DNA of 64,000 nt from an uncultured Prevotellaceae bacterium. Lineage in GTDB: Bacteria; Bacteroidota; Bacteroidia; Bacteroidales; Muribaculaceae. The notes beneath the pieces were generated by a model. That model did no database searches and was not told the origin of the DNA. It was given only the letters and a program-made list of their open reading frames with translations. A program made the position numbers and the translations under genes. Below, one piece after another: positions 1 to 8,988 of this stretch (position 1 is its first letter; the number at the start of each line of letters is the position of its first letter). The stretch is taken from positions 1 through 64,000 of the forward strand of contig CAMVBJ010000012.1 in NCBI GenBank assembly GCA_947165675.1, given 5' to 3'.

Positions 1-389
1 ACAAGGAGGAGGTCGATGACCTCTTCCAGGAAGCGCTCATCAAACTGTGGCAGGGATTTGAATCCTTTCAAGGCAAGAGCGACTTGAAGACATGGATTTA
101 CAGAGTGACCCTCAACTCTTGTATTTCCATTGACCGCAAGAAGAAAAGCCGCAAGACTCAACCGCTCATGGAGGGCATCGACCTGTTTGACAAAAACGAT
201 GCCGACAACCGTCAGACCGACATGCTGCATGAGCGCATCCAGCGGCTACAGCCCTTTGACCGCGCCATCGTCTTACTGTGGCTCGAAAACATGAGCTATG
301 ACGAGATTGCCCAGATAGTGGGTATCAATGTGAAGAACGTGTCGGTGCGGCTCTATCGCATCAAGGAACAACTCAAACAAATGAACTAA
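1..389 (+). CDS. ECF-type RNA polymerase sigma factor (5' end missing)
   Basis: Sigma-70 family factor of the extracytoplasmic type, which directs RNA polymerase to a small regulon. The reading frame is already open at base 3, so the N-terminus lies outside the window. The visible 128 codons carry the end of region 2 (DLFQEALIKLWQGF, then KTWIYRVTLN) and region 4 with its helix-turn-helix (LENMSYDEIAQIVGINVKNVSVRLYRIKEQL). Region 3 is absent, as in ECF factors. Two membrane-protein genes follow in the same direction after 16 and 33 bases, the place where an anti-sigma factor often sits. The family is clear; its stimulus cannot be read from the sequence. Confidence 0.93.
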   Translation, partial: KEEVDDLFQEALIKLWQGFESFQGKSDLKTWIYRVTLNSCISIDRKKKSRKTQPLMEGIDLFDKNDADNRQTDMLHERIQRLQPFDRAIVLLWLENMSYDEIAQIVGINVKNVSVRLYRIKEQLKQMN

Positions 390-405
390 AAACCACACAA
401 CCGAT

Positions 406-1032
406 ATGGAAACAATCAGCAACAACAACTTCAACGAGCTGAACGAACTCGACGACCTGCGCCAGCAGATTACCGCACTCAAGAACAAGGTTGATCAACA
501 AGGCCGCCTCAACGAGACGCTCGTGAAAAAGGCCCTTCAGAGCAAGATGAGGGGGCTGCATCGCAACCTGCTTATCTACTGCTTGGTCTGTGGCCTCTTT
601 GTACCATTTATCATTTGGGACTTTATAGCATCAAGGTTCTCATGGCCATTCATCATCTTCACCCTCTTGATATTTGTAGCCTCATTCATCGCCGAGTACT
701 TCATTAACCGCATGAAGATCAGCAACATGGGAAATGACCTTGTAGAGACTGCCCGCAAACTGCTGCAGATGAAGAAGAACCGCAAGACTCAATTGACCAT
801 CGGCTTGTGCGCGATTGCCGTCTGGATTCCCTGGTACATCTATGAGATATACAAGAATATGGTTTCTCAGGTAGCCCCGGAATCAGTCACCTTCTTCTTG
901 ACTTGTATCATTATAGGCATGATCATCGGTAGTGGCCTCGGTCTTACCATCGGCTTGACCATGTATCGCCGCATGCAACGCACCAACGACGAGATGATTG
1001 ACCAAATCAATGACATGACCAGCGAACAATAA
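406..1032 (+). CDS. Membrane protein with N-terminal coiled coil, downstream of ECF sigma factor
   Basis: Unrecognised protein of 208 residues. Residues about 10-50 are charged and heptad-like (ELDDLRQQITALKNKVDQQ), suggesting a coiled coil. Four hydrophobic segments follow at about 56-74, 78-96, 130-148 and 160-185, and a polar tail ends the protein. It starts 16 bases after the sigma factor gene and is very probably cotranscribed. Its position suggests a regulatory partner of the sigma factor, but no anti-sigma domain is visible, so this is inference only. Confidence 0.8.
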   Translation: METISNNNFNELNELDDLRQQITALKNKVDQQGRLNETLVKKALQSKMRGLHRNLLIYCLVCGLFVPFIIWDFIASRFSWPFIIFTLLIFVASFIAEYFINRMKISNMGNDLVETARKLLQMKKNRKTQLTIGLCAIAVWIPWYIYEIYKNMVSQVAPESVTFFLTCIIIGMIIGSGLGLTIGLTMYRRMQRTNDEMIDQINDMTSEQ

Positions 1033-1065
1033 GCATATTACTAATTCCTCAAAAATCAATCTATT

Positions 1066-1431
1066 ATGGCCGAGAAAACAAAAAAGAACCTGTTCTCAGG
1101 CATGACAATCATCGGCATTTTAGGCTTCCTCCTCTATATTTGGGGCGATCTCACACACAGTTTTGACAAACAAGCGCTTCACGCAATCGAACACTCATCT
1201 TTGGGTCTGGCGTTAATCGGCACTTTTTTCAATCGATGGAAGTCCGGCATGAGCCACGGGACCAAAGTGATGCTGACCATCATGACTGTGTTCATTATTG
1301 CCGCAATCATTGTTGCAATCATTACTGCGCTTATCGGACAACCCGACCCTACCCTCTACAAAGTAAACGTGGGGTTAATCTTAGCGGGGTTAAGTCTCGC
1401 TTGCATCCTTTTATTCAAGATGGAAAATTAA
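1066..1431 (+). CDS. Small hypothetical membrane protein
   Basis: Unrecognised protein of 121 residues with hydrophobic stretches near residues 12-28, 44-55, 68-88 and 98-116, so probably three or four membrane spans. It lies 33 bases after the previous membrane protein and probably ends the sigma factor operon. An alternative +1-frame reading (1236-1442) is a shadow. No function can be assigned. Confidence 0.7.
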   Translation: MAEKTKKNLFSGMTIIGILGFLLYIWGDLTHSFDKQALHAIEHSSLGLALIGTFFNRWKSGMSHGTKVMLTIMTVFIIAAIIVAIITALIGQPDPTLYKVNVGLILAGLSLACILLFKMEN

Positions 1432-1536
1432 AAGATGGTTGACTCTCACCTGGGAGCAACGGTGTAAAGACCTGTAAAATCGGCGTCTATTTGACAAAAA
1501 CGGCGTACATTGGCCCACTGTTGATAAAAAAAACAC

Positions 1537-1544
1537 TATCTTTG
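1537..1544 (+). promoter_or_regulatory. Promoter -7 box for the M16 protease
   Basis: TATCTTTG fits the Bacteroidetes -7 consensus TAnnTTTG. No well-spaced TTTG box is seen upstream. The start codon is about 115 bases downstream, giving a long leader. Confidence 0.6.
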
Positions 1545-1659
1545 CAGGTTAATTGGAAGATTTAACACTCAACGTGTTGCAACCAAACCGTGATTCCAGA
1601 AGTCTAACAAAAGAATAAAACTGTATCAATAACTTTATAAAAACTAATTTTTCTATCAC

Positions 1660-4491
1660 ATGAAGATGAAAAAAATCTTTGCTGCAATGTTCATGATGCT
1701 CATGGCATTCAGCACCAGCACCGTCAAGGCGCAGTCGATGGGTCCGATTCCCGTTGACGACCAAGTGCGCGTCGGCAAGTTGGATTGCGGACTGACCTAC
1801 TACATCCGCCACAACGACTATCCCGAGCACCGTGTGAACTTCTACATCGCCCAGCGCGTGGGCTCCATCCAGGAGGAGGAGAGCCAGCGTGGTCTCGCCC
1901 ACTTCCTGGAGCACATGGCCTTCAATGGCAGTGAGCACTTCAACGGCGAGGGCAAGAGCATCATCGACTATACCCGCTCGCTGGGTGTAGCCTTCGGTAA
2001 GGACTTGAACGCCTATACCAGCATTGCCGAAACCGTCTATAACATCAACGACGTGCCCAGCACGCGCCAGAGCGCTATCGACTCGTGTCTGCTCATCCTC
2101 AAGGACTGGAGCAACGGCCTGCTGCTCACCGACGAGGAGATTGACAAGGAGCGTGGCGTGATCCACGAGGAATGGCGCCTGCGCCGCAGCGCCCAGCAGC
2201 GCATGCTCGAGAACCAGCTCGAGACGCTGTATCCCGGCTCGAAGTACGGTAAGCGCATGCCCATCGGCCTGATGAGCGTGGTCGATGGCTTCAAGTATAA
2301 CGAGCTGCGCGATTACTACCACAAGTGGTATCGTCCCGACAACCAGGCCCTGGTGATCGTGGGTGACGTGGATGTTGACCACATCGAGGCCCAGATCAAG
2401 GAGCTCTTCAAGGACGCCGTTCTGGATCCCAATGCCGCCCAGGTGACCCCCGAGCCCGTGCCCGACAACGAGCAGCCCATCATCGTCATCGACAAGGACA
2501 AGGAGCAGCAGTATAGCCAGATAACCGTCATGTTCAAGCATGAGACCATGCCCAAGGAGATGAAGGGCGACATGGTATATCTGGTGATGGATTATGCCAA
2601 GAGCATGATGAGCAGCATGCTCAACCAGCGCCTCTCTGAGAAGGCCCAAGAACCCGAATGCCCTTTCCTGCAGGCATACGCCTATGATGGAAACTACCTG
2701 TTTGCCAACACGATGGACGCCTTCACCTTAGGCATCATGCCCAAGGAGGGCCAGACCGAGGCCGCTACCCAGGCCGTAGTCACCGAGGCCATGCGTGCCG
2801 CCAAGCACGGCTTCACAGCCACCGAGTATGAGCGCGCCAAGGAAGAGTACACCAGCCAACTTGAGAAGCAGTACAACGAGCGCAACAAGATTCCCAATGC
2901 ACGTCTTGCCGCCCAGTACTACCGCAACTACCTCGACAACGAGCCCATGCCCTCGATCGAGCAGGAGTACCAGATTATGAGCATGATCGCTCCCCAGATT
3001 CCCGTGGATGTCATCAACCAGATGCTGCCCGAACTCATCACCACCGATGGCAAGAACCTCGTCGTGATGAACTTCAACCAGGAGAAGGACGGTGCCGTAT
3101 ATCCCACTCCCGAGGGTCTAAAGGCCGCCGTTGACAACGGCTTGAACGCTCAGGTAGAGGCTTTTGTCGATAACGTGAAGCAGGAGCCCCTGATTGCCAA
3201 GCTGCCCAAGAAGGGTAAGATCAAAAAGGAGAACTACAACAGCCAGTTTGACTATAAGGAGCTTGAGCTGAGCAATGGCGCTCGCGTCATCCTCAAGAAG
3301 ACCGACTTCAAGGAGAACGAGATCCGCATGGTTGCCCGTGCCCGTGGTGGCCAGTCACTCTACGGTGAGCAGGATTGGGCCAACACCGGTTTGCTGAGCT
3401 ACATCACCATGATGAGCGGATTGGGCAACTTCTCCAACACCGAGCTCCAGAAGGCAACTGCCGGCAAGCAGGCCAGCGCTAATCTGAGCATGAACGAATA
3501 TACCGACGTCGTTAGCGGTCAATCTACCGTTAAGGACCTCGAGACCATGTTCCAGCTCGCATACCTCACCTTTACCGACATCCGCAAGGACGAGAAGAGC
3601 TACAACCAGTTGATGACCCAACTCGAGACCCTGCTCAAGAACCAGGGCCTGACCCCCGAGTCAGCATTTAGCGACTCGGTTGAATATACCCTCAACAACC
3701 ACAACTGGCGCAACAAGCCCTTCCATGTTGAGGACTTAAAGACCATCAACTATGACCGCGTGCTCCAGATTGCCAAGGAGCGCACCGCCAATGCCGCCAA
3801 CTACACCTTCTTCTTTGTGGGCAACTTTGACGAAGCCGTTATCCGCCCCCTCATCGAGCAATACATCGCCAGCCTGCCCGGCAAGCGCAGCAAACTCAGC
3901 AACTGGGTGAACTTTGACACCCATCCCGAGGGCGAGGTTCTCAACCACTTTACCCGCAAGATGGAGACCCCCAAGGCCAATGCCCAGATCTACTGGTATG
4001 ACACCAAGACGCCTTATAGCCTCGAGAACGACATCAAGGCCAGCATGCTGGGACAAGTGCTGAGCAAGATCTACTTGCAGAAGATCCGTGAGGATGCCGG
4101 TGCTGCCTACTCAGCCGGCGCACAGGGCTACAGCACCATCAATGGCGACCGTCCCTTCACCGTAGTTCTGGCCAGCTGCCCGATGAAGCCCGAGATGAGC
4201 GAGGTGGCCCTCAAGATCATGAATGAGGAAATCGTCAACGCTTGCAACAGCATCGACGCTACCTCCCTCAAGGAGATCAAGGAGCTCATGATCAAGGATC
4301 ACAACACCGAGATCAAGGAGAACGGCTACTGGATGCAGACGCTGGTTAGCTACGTGTGCCGTGGCCTCGATGATCACACCGCCTATGAGCAGATCGTCAA
4401 TGCCCAGACTCCCGAAACCATCGCCGCCTTTGCCCGCCAGATCCTGGCAGCCGGCAACAAGGTAGAGGTTGTCATGCTCCCCGAGGAGTAA
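1660..4491 (+). CDS. M16 family zinc metallopeptidase, secreted, two-domain
   Basis: Insulinase/pitrilysin-type protease of 943 residues. A signal peptide ends near AQS (residues 1-26), so the enzyme acts in the periplasm or at the surface. The inverted zinc motif HFLEH lies at residues 81-85, with the third glutamate ligand expected in ERGVIHEEW near 165. Residues about 190-370 and 660-850 are M16C-like domains, and the second peptidase-like half (from about 520) lacks HxxEH, as usual in this family. The length fits PqqL-like proteins. It stands alone between its own promoter and a strong terminator. It probably degrades peptides; the substrate is unknown. Confidence 0.92.
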   Translation: MKMKKIFAAMFMMLMAFSTSTVKAQSMGPIPVDDQVRVGKLDCGLTYYIRHNDYPEHRVNFYIAQRVGSIQEEESQRGLAHFLEHMAFNGSEHFNGEGKSIIDYTRSLGVAFGKDLNAYTSIAETVYNINDVPSTRQSAIDSCLLILKDWSNGLLLTDEEIDKERGVIHEEWRLRRSAQQRMLENQLETLYPGSKYGKRMPIGLMSVVDGFKYNELRDYYHKWYRPDNQALVIVGDVDVDHIEAQIKELFKDAVLDPNAAQVTPEPVPDNEQPIIVIDKDKEQQYSQITVMFKHETMPKEMKGDMVYLVMDYAKSMMSSMLNQRLSEKAQEPECPFLQAYAYDGNYLFANTMDAFTLGIMPKEGQTEAATQAVVTEAMRAAKHGFTATEYERAKEEYTSQLEKQYNERNKIPNARLAAQYYRNYLDNEPMPSIEQEYQIMSMIAPQIPVDVINQMLPELITTDGKNLVVMNFNQEKDGAVYPTPEGLKAAVDNGLNAQVEAFVDNVKQEPLIAKLPKKGKIKKENYNSQFDYKELELSNGARVILKKTDFKENEIRMVARARGGQSLYGEQDWANTGLLSYITMMSGLGNFSNTELQKATAGKQASANLSMNEYTDVVSGQSTVKDLETMFQLAYLTFTDIRKDEKSYNQLMTQLETLLKNQGLTPESAFSDSVEYTLNNHNWRNKPFHVEDLKTINYDRVLQIAKERTANAANYTFFFVGNFDEAVIRPLIEQYIASLPGKRSKLSNWVNFDTHPEGEVLNHFTRKMETPKANAQIYWYDTKTPYSLENDIKASMLGQVLSKIYLQKIREDAGAAYSAGAQGYSTINGDRPFTVVLASCPMKPEMSEVALKIMNEEIVNACNSIDATSLKEIKELMIKDHNTEIKENGYWMQTLVSYVCRGLDDHTAYEQIVNAQTPETIAAFARQILAAGNKVEVVMLPEE

Positions 4492-4523
4492 TCCAAACTG
4501 AATAGCGCCCCCACAATGGCGCC

Positions 4524-4568
4524 AAATTCAGGAACCGAGGATGTCCATCATCCCCGGTTCCTGAATTT
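4524..4568 (+). terminator. Intrinsic terminator after the M16 protease
   Basis: A perfect 14-bp stem pairs 4524-4537 with 4555-4568. It lies 33 bases after the protease stop codon. Confidence 0.75.
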
Positions 4569-4570
4569 AG

Positions 4571-4599
4571 TGAAAACTGAAAACTGAAAACTGAAAACT
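4571..4599. repeat. Heptamer tandem repeat upstream of rbfA
   Basis: About four copies of the 7-bp unit TGAAAAC lie directly upstream of the rbfA -7 box and fill its -33 region. Slippage here could change promoter spacing by seven bases. Confidence 0.8.
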
Positions 4600-4605
4600 T
4601 TTCAC

Positions 4606-4613
4606 TACCTTTG
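4606..4613 (+). promoter_or_regulatory. Promoter -7 box for rbfA operon
   Basis: TACCTTTG matches TAnnTTTG and lies 31 bases before the rbfA start codon. Confidence 0.75.
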
Positions 4614-4644
4614 CAGCCGCAAAACGATAGATTATCAATTACTA

Positions 4645-4998
4645 ATGGATACAACAAGACAACAGAAAATCAGTCGCTTCGTGCAGAAGGAACTCAGCGA
4701 GATCTTCCGTCGTGAGACCGCCAAGACGCGCGGCACGCTGGTCACGGTGAGCAGTGTGCGCGTCTCGCCCGACCTGAGCGTGGCTAATGTGCGCCTGAGC
4801 ATTTTCCCCAGCGAAAACGCCCAAGCCATTATGGACAACATCAACCAGAACGAGCGTGGCATTCGCCACCAACTCGCCCAACAGACGCGCTACCAGCTGC
4901 GCCGCTGCCCCGAGCTGAAGTTCCACATCGATGATTCACTCGACTATATCGACCACATCGACCAGCTCCTGGCACAGGACAAGCCTAAAGAGAGTTAG
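4645..4998 (+). CDS. rbfA: Ribosome-binding factor A
   Basis: Single-KH-domain protein of 117 residues that binds the 30S subunit and helps mature the 5' end of 16S rRNA. The N-terminus (RQQKISRFVQKELSEIFRRE) and the core (VTVSSVRVSPDLSVANVRLSIF) are typical. The length is normal. The gene has its own promoter and is followed after 66 bases by an FtsX-like permease gene, a pairing common in Bacteroidetes. Confidence 0.95.
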   Translation: MDTTRQQKISRFVQKELSEIFRRETAKTRGTLVTVSSVRVSPDLSVANVRLSIFPSENAQAIMDNINQNERGIRHQLAQQTRYQLRRCPELKFHIDDSLDYIDHIDQLLAQDKPKES

Positions 4999-5064
4999 GC
5001 TTGAGGCGATAGGTTTTAGGCATTAGGGATTCGGGTGAAAGACTAACTGACAACTGAAAACTAA

Positions 5065-6300
5065 ATGAGCTTGCCGTTGAAGATAGCATGGCGCTACCTG
5101 GTGTCCAAGAAGGGACATCAGGCAGTTAACATCATCTCGATAGTCGCTGTGTGTGGCGTCGTGGTCGCCACGGCTGCACTCATCTGTGTGTTGAGCGTGT
5201 TCAACGGATTCCGCGGGCTCATCATGGGCAAACTGGCCATGCTCGACCCGCAAGTGGCCATTACCACCTCTGTGGGTAAGACCATCAACGATGCAGACAG
5301 TGTGATCGATGCCATCAGTGGCATTCCTGGTGTGGAAAGGGCTATCCCCGTGGTCGAGGACCAAGCCCTGGCCATCTACGCTCAGATGCAGATGCCCGTA
5401 CGCCTTAAGGGCGTTCCTGACGACTACAACACGATGAACGACATGGACTCGATCATCGTTGACGGTGAATGGAAATTGCGCGACCAGGTGTCACAGTTTG
5501 GCGTCTTCGGCGCGGGTCCAGCCGTCAGGCTAATGGTCAGGCCCGACTTCCTGGGCATGGTCAACCTGTATGCACCGCAACGCCAGGGCAGTGTCAACCT
5601 TGCCAACCCGATGGGAGCTTTCAGGCAAGACTCACTCTTCGTGTCGGCTATCTTCCAGTTGCAGCAGAACAGCTATGATGCCGACCTCATCTATGTGCCG
5701 CTCGACATGGCGCGAGGGCTCTTTGACTACGAGAACGAGGCGACACAGATTGAAGTAAAGTTAGCGCCAAATGCCCATGAGCAGCAGGTCATGAATGGTA
5801 TCGGCAGTATGCTGGGCAGTGGATATCAAGTGAAGAACCGCTTGATGCAGCAGCGCGAAGCCTACCGCCTGGTCAACATCGAGAAGTGGATGGCGTTCCT
5901 CTTGCTGGCCTTTATCTTGGTCATTGCGACGTTCAACGTCATCAGCACCTTGTCACTGCTCATCATCGAGAAGGATGCGAGCATCGCCACACTGCGTGCC
6001 TTGGGTGCCAATGACAGCCAGATTTCTCGCATCTTTGTCCTGCAAGGCTGGCTCATCACCCTGGTCGGTGCCATCACGGGCGTAGTCATCGGTCTCATCT
6101 TGTGCCTGTGTCAGCAGCAATTCGGCTGGTTGCGACTCAGTGGTGACCCTGCCAACATGATCATCAGTGCCTATCCTGTTGAGGTTCAATGGACGGATGT
6201 CATCATCACCCTTGCCCTTGTCGCCGCCGTCGGCCTCCTGACCAGCATAGTCACGGCTCTGATCATGCGTCGTCGACTCACAGCAAACTCTAACAACTAA
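5065..6300 (+). CDS. FtsX/LolE-type ABC transporter permease
   Basis: Inner-membrane permease of 411 residues of the lipoprotein-releasing (LolC/LolE) and MacB type. One N-terminal membrane helix (about 20-45) precedes a periplasmic MacB-like domain (about 50-270). Three C-terminal helices (about 275-300, 322-350, 375-400) form the FtsX domain. It is expected to extract lipoproteins from the inner membrane together with a LolD ATPase, which is not in the window. Heptamer-like ACTGA/ACTAA repeats sit just before the start. Which Lol subunit it represents is not decided. Confidence 0.88.
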   Translation: MSLPLKIAWRYLVSKKGHQAVNIISIVAVCGVVVATAALICVLSVFNGFRGLIMGKLAMLDPQVAITTSVGKTINDADSVIDAISGIPGVERAIPVVEDQALAIYAQMQMPVRLKGVPDDYNTMNDMDSIIVDGEWKLRDQVSQFGVFGAGPAVRLMVRPDFLGMVNLYAPQRQGSVNLANPMGAFRQDSLFVSAIFQLQQNSYDADLIYVPLDMARGLFDYENEATQIEVKLAPNAHEQQVMNGIGSMLGSGYQVKNRLMQQREAYRLVNIEKWMAFLLLAFILVIATFNVISTLSLLIIEKDASIATLRALGANDSQISRIFVLQGWLITLVGAITGVVIGLILCLCQQQFGWLRLSGDPANMIISAYPVEVQWTDVIITLALVAAVGLLTSIVTALIMRRRLTANSNN

Positions 6301-6311
6301 TAAATTATAAT

Positions 6312-6773
6312 ATGCTTACAATCAACTCTTACGAAGAATTTGCCGCCCACCTGGGCGAGGAACTCGGTGTCAGTGACTGGCTGACCGTGGACCAAGATCG
6401 CATCAACATGTTTGCCGACGCCACACTCGACCACCAGTGGATTCACGTGGACGTGGAGCGTGCCAAGGCCGAGAGCGCCTATCACAGCACCATCGCTCAT
6501 GGCTATCTGACCATGTCGCTGATTCCCTACTTGTGGAACCAGATTATCGAGGTAAAAAACCTGGAAATGCAAGTCAACTATGGCATGGACAAGATGCGGT
6601 TTGGACAGCCGGTGATTACTGGCAGTCGCGTGCGTCTGGTGACCAAGCTGCATAATATTGCCGACCTGCGCGGCATCTGCAAGGCCGAAATCGACTTCAA
6701 GATGGAAATCGAGGGTCAGCGCAAGCCCGCTTTGAGCGGCATCGCCTCGTTCCTGTACTACTTCAAGAAGTAA
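6312..6773 (+). CDS. MaoC-like (R)-specific enoyl hydratase
   Basis: Single hot-dog domain protein of 153 residues. The hydratase motif is intact: FADATLDHQWIHVD supplies the Asp and His, and IAHGYLTMSL follows. Such enzymes hydrate enoyl-CoA thioesters. It starts 11 bases after the permease and ends 3 bases before aroQ, so it belongs to one transcription unit. The natural substrate is unknown. Confidence 0.88.
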   Translation: MLTINSYEEFAAHLGEELGVSDWLTVDQDRINMFADATLDHQWIHVDVERAKAESAYHSTIAHGYLTMSLIPYLWNQIIEVKNLEMQVNYGMDKMRFGQPVITGSRVRLVTKLHNIADLRGICKAEIDFKMEIEGQRKPALSGIASFLYYFKK

Positions 6774-6776
6774 ACG

Positions 6777-7208
6777 ATGGTCATCCACATCATCAACGGT
6801 CCCAACCTGAACCTCGTGGGACAGCGTGAGCCCGAGGTGTATGGCAACCGCTCGCTCGACCAGTATCTGCAAGAACTGGTCGAGCAGTTTCCCCAGCACA
6901 CGATCGACATCTATCAGAGCAACATCGAGGGCGAGATTGTGGACCGCCTGCAGGCCGTGGGGTTTGACGACTGTGGCATCGTGCTCAATGCCGGTGGTTA
7001 TACCCATACATCGGTCGCCATTGCCGATGCCGTGGCAGCTATCACGGCCCCGGTTGTCGAGGTTCACATCAGCAACATCTACGCCCGTGAACCATTCCGC
7101 CACAAGTCTCTCTTATCTCCCGTCTGCAAGGGCATGATCGCAGGATTCGGCCTCGACAGCTACCGCCTTGCCCTCCATTCCTTTATCAAACTGGTTCAAA
7201 CAACTTAA
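6777..7208 (+). CDS. aroQ: Type II 3-dehydroquinate dehydratase
   Basis: Cytoplasmic enzyme of 143 residues that dehydrates 3-dehydroquinate in the shikimate pathway. The motifs GPNLNLVGQREPEVYG (with the catalytic Tyr), LNAGGYTHTSVAI and EVHISNIYAREPFRHKS (with the catalytic His) are all present. It begins 3 bases after the MaoC gene, so translation is probably coupled. Confidence 0.97.
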   Translation: MVIHIINGPNLNLVGQREPEVYGNRSLDQYLQELVEQFPQHTIDIYQSNIEGEIVDRLQAVGFDDCGIVLNAGGYTHTSVAIADAVAAITAPVVEVHISNIYAREPFRHKSLLSPVCKGMIAGFGLDSYRLALHSFIKLVQTT

Positions 7209-7240
7209 ACAACATTGAACAACAAAAACAACGTTCTTTT

Positions 7241-7666
7241 ATGATTGACACAGCCAAACTAAGAGAGCACATATTTGACATTCATAACGTTCACAAGGTT
7301 TTGGGAGCAGGGTTAAATGAGTCGTGCTACCAGGAAGGGATATAGATAGAATTCACACAGAATAATATACCATTCAAGAGGGAAGTTTCATTTCATCCGA
7401 CCTATCAAGGTACCCAGATGGAGGCGTCATTCCGTATTGATTTCTTGTGCAAAAACGATATTATCATCGAATGTAAAGCCGTCCCAAAACTGATAGCAGA
7501 CCATCGGGCACAGTTATTCAACTACATGAGACTGCTCAGGATGCCCTGCGGAATCTTAGTAAACTTCTTGCCTCAATTCGCTGAGATTGAACGATATTTT
7601 TATGACGATGAGAAGCGGGCTATCGTCCCGGCCAATAAGACCGTTGTTGGACATCGGACATCATAA
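7241..7666 (+). pseudogene. GxxExxY-family protein interrupted by an in-frame TAG
   Basis: ATG at 7241 opens a frame encoding LREHIFDIHNVHKVLGAG and the family signature GLNESCYQEGI. An in-frame TAG then occurs at 7343-7345 (codon 35). The frame resumes cleanly and carries a PD-(D/E)XK-like core (RIDFLCKNDIIIECKAV), ending at 7666. Full length would be about 141 residues, normal for the family. No frameshift or other lesion is visible, so this looks like a recent point mutation. A downstream start at 7418 could make a fragment lacking the signature. The family's role is not well established. Confidence 0.85.
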
Positions 7667-7735
7667 TAAATACATCATTTGTTGTTTATGTTGTTCATCG
7701 TTGTTCAAGTTGTCTGATAAAACGTGTTATTTGAT

Positions 7736-8371
7736 ATGTCTGAGGAGTTAGAGGAATATATTTTGGGGCATATCGATGAGGAGCCGGAGGCACTGGCACG
7801 CATCGACCATGACACCCATGTGCAGAACTACTATTGGCACATGTGCTCGGGGCACCTGCAAGGACGTCTCATTAAGATGCTCACCTGCATGATCAAGCCA
7901 CGCCGAGTGCTGGAATTGGGCACCTTCAGCGGCTACTCGGCGCTGTGTCTGGCCGAGGGGTTGCCCGATGATGACTGCCACGTTGATACCATCGAGATCA
8001 ACGACGAGCAGGAGGACTTCATCCGCGAACACTTAGCCCTGTCGCCCTACGGCAAGCGCATCCGTCTGCACATAGGTGATGCATGTGATATTGTCCCTAC
8101 CCTGGGAGAACGTTACGACCTCGTCTTTATTGACGCCAACAAGAGACAGTATGTCGACTACTATGAGCTGGTGATGGAGCACCTCAATTCTGGTGGCTAT
8201 ATCATAGCCGATAACACCCTATGGGCCGGCAAGGTGGTTGACCCCAAGGCACAACGTGAAGCCCAGACGCGAGGCATTCTCGCATTCAACGACCGCGTCA
8301 AGCAGGATCCACGCGTCGAGCGGGTCATCATCCCACTGCGCGACGGTCTCACCCTCATCCGCAAGCTATAA
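7736..8371 (+). CDS. SAM-dependent O-methyltransferase (class I, caffeoyl-CoA/catechol type)
   Basis: Cytoplasmic methyltransferase of 211 residues from ATG 7736. A GTG at 7724 is possible, but homologues begin near this ATG. The SAM-binding motif is VLELGTFSGYSALCLAEGL, followed by VDTIEIND and the metal-binding stretch DLVFIDANKRQYVDYYE with IADNTLWAGKVVD. These are typical of Methyltransf_3 enzymes that methylate catechol-like hydroxyls. The substrate is unknown. A strong bidirectional hairpin ends the unit. Confidence 0.92.
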   Translation: MSEELEEYILGHIDEEPEALARIDHDTHVQNYYWHMCSGHLQGRLIKMLTCMIKPRRVLELGTFSGYSALCLAEGLPDDDCHVDTIEINDEQEDFIREHLALSPYGKRIRLHIGDACDIVPTLGERYDLVFIDANKRQYVDYYELVMEHLNSGGYIIADNTLWAGKVVDPKAQREAQTRGILAFNDRVKQDPRVERVIIPLRDGLTLIRKL

Positions 8372-8414
8372 AAATTAAATCCCGCAAGCTGTGTAGCCTG
8401 CGGGAGTTAATTTT
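8371..8414. terminator. Bidirectional terminator between convergent genes
   Basis: A 16-bp stem with one mismatch (AAAATTAAATCCCGCA paired with its near complement) ends in TTTT on both strands. It serves the methyltransferase on + and the secreted protein on -. Confidence 0.85.
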
Positions 8415-8435
8415 GTCCTGATGTTTTACTGTCAA

Positions 8436-8954
8436 TTAGTTCTTGATGGTTGCAAAACGAGCAAATGTCAAGGTCTTTCCATCACTTACCATCTCAAGCG
8501 ACGAGTCACCCACCTTAACGGTGCTGGTCTCGGGCTCGGCAAACTGAGCCTTGAACTCGGCGCTGTTAAGCATCTGCTTAACGCCCGACACGATCATGGG
8601 GTTAGTGGTCACCTTACCATTCTGTGAAACACTCAACACATCTGCCTTAAAGGTGTCAACATTGGGGGTCAGCGTCAACTTGTCGCCCTCCAGGGTGTAA
8701 TTACCCTTGATCTCAATAGAAGTGGCAATCTCGATAGCCATCGTGGGCGCGGGCTCTGATGACTCGGTAATCTCGTCAACAAAGGAGAATGTACCATCCT
8801 CATAGAAGGTGTAAGTAAGGTTCTGGATCTCCAGCGAGCCATCCTCGGCAGTTTCTACAATGGGTTGCACACTGCGCCAGGTAGCGCAGATGGATTGTGC
8901 CTGAACGGTCATGACCGCCATCAAGGCAACGAGCGTAAATAAAATCTTCTTCAT
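8436..8954 (-). CDS. Secreted lipocalin-like hypothetical protein
   Basis: Protein of 172 residues with a signal peptide cleaved near VQAQS (residues 1-20). The rest is rich in beta-strand-like alternation (LTYTFYEDGTFSFVDE, GNYTLEGDKLTLTPN), resembling the lipocalin-like DUF families common in Bacteroidales. It probably resides in the periplasm or outer membrane. No specific ligand can be named. The gene is single, with its own promoter and terminator. Confidence 0.75.
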   Translation of the reverse strand: MKKILFTLVALMAVMTVQAQSICATWRSVQPIVETAEDGSLEIQNLTYTFYEDGTFSFVDEITESSEPAPTMAIEIATSIEIKGNYTLEGDKLTLTPNVDTFKADVLSVSQNGKVTTNPMIVSGVKQMLNSAEFKAQFAEPETSTVKVGDSSLEMVSDGKTLTFARFATIKN

Positions 8955-8980
8955 AAATTAGTTAGTTTAAGATATCGTCG

Positions 8981-8988
8981 CAAAGGTA
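8981..8988 (-). promoter_or_regulatory. Promoter -7 box for the lipocalin-like gene
   Basis: CAAAGGTA reads TACCTTTG on the minus strand, 27 bases before the start codon. Confidence 0.7.

Noticed and set aside
1549-2649. 366-codon open frame on the minus strand opposite the M16 protease
   Set aside because: It lies antisense within a clear protease gene, has a repetitive His/Leu/Val-rich composition typical of shadow frames in GC-rich codons, and shows no domain.
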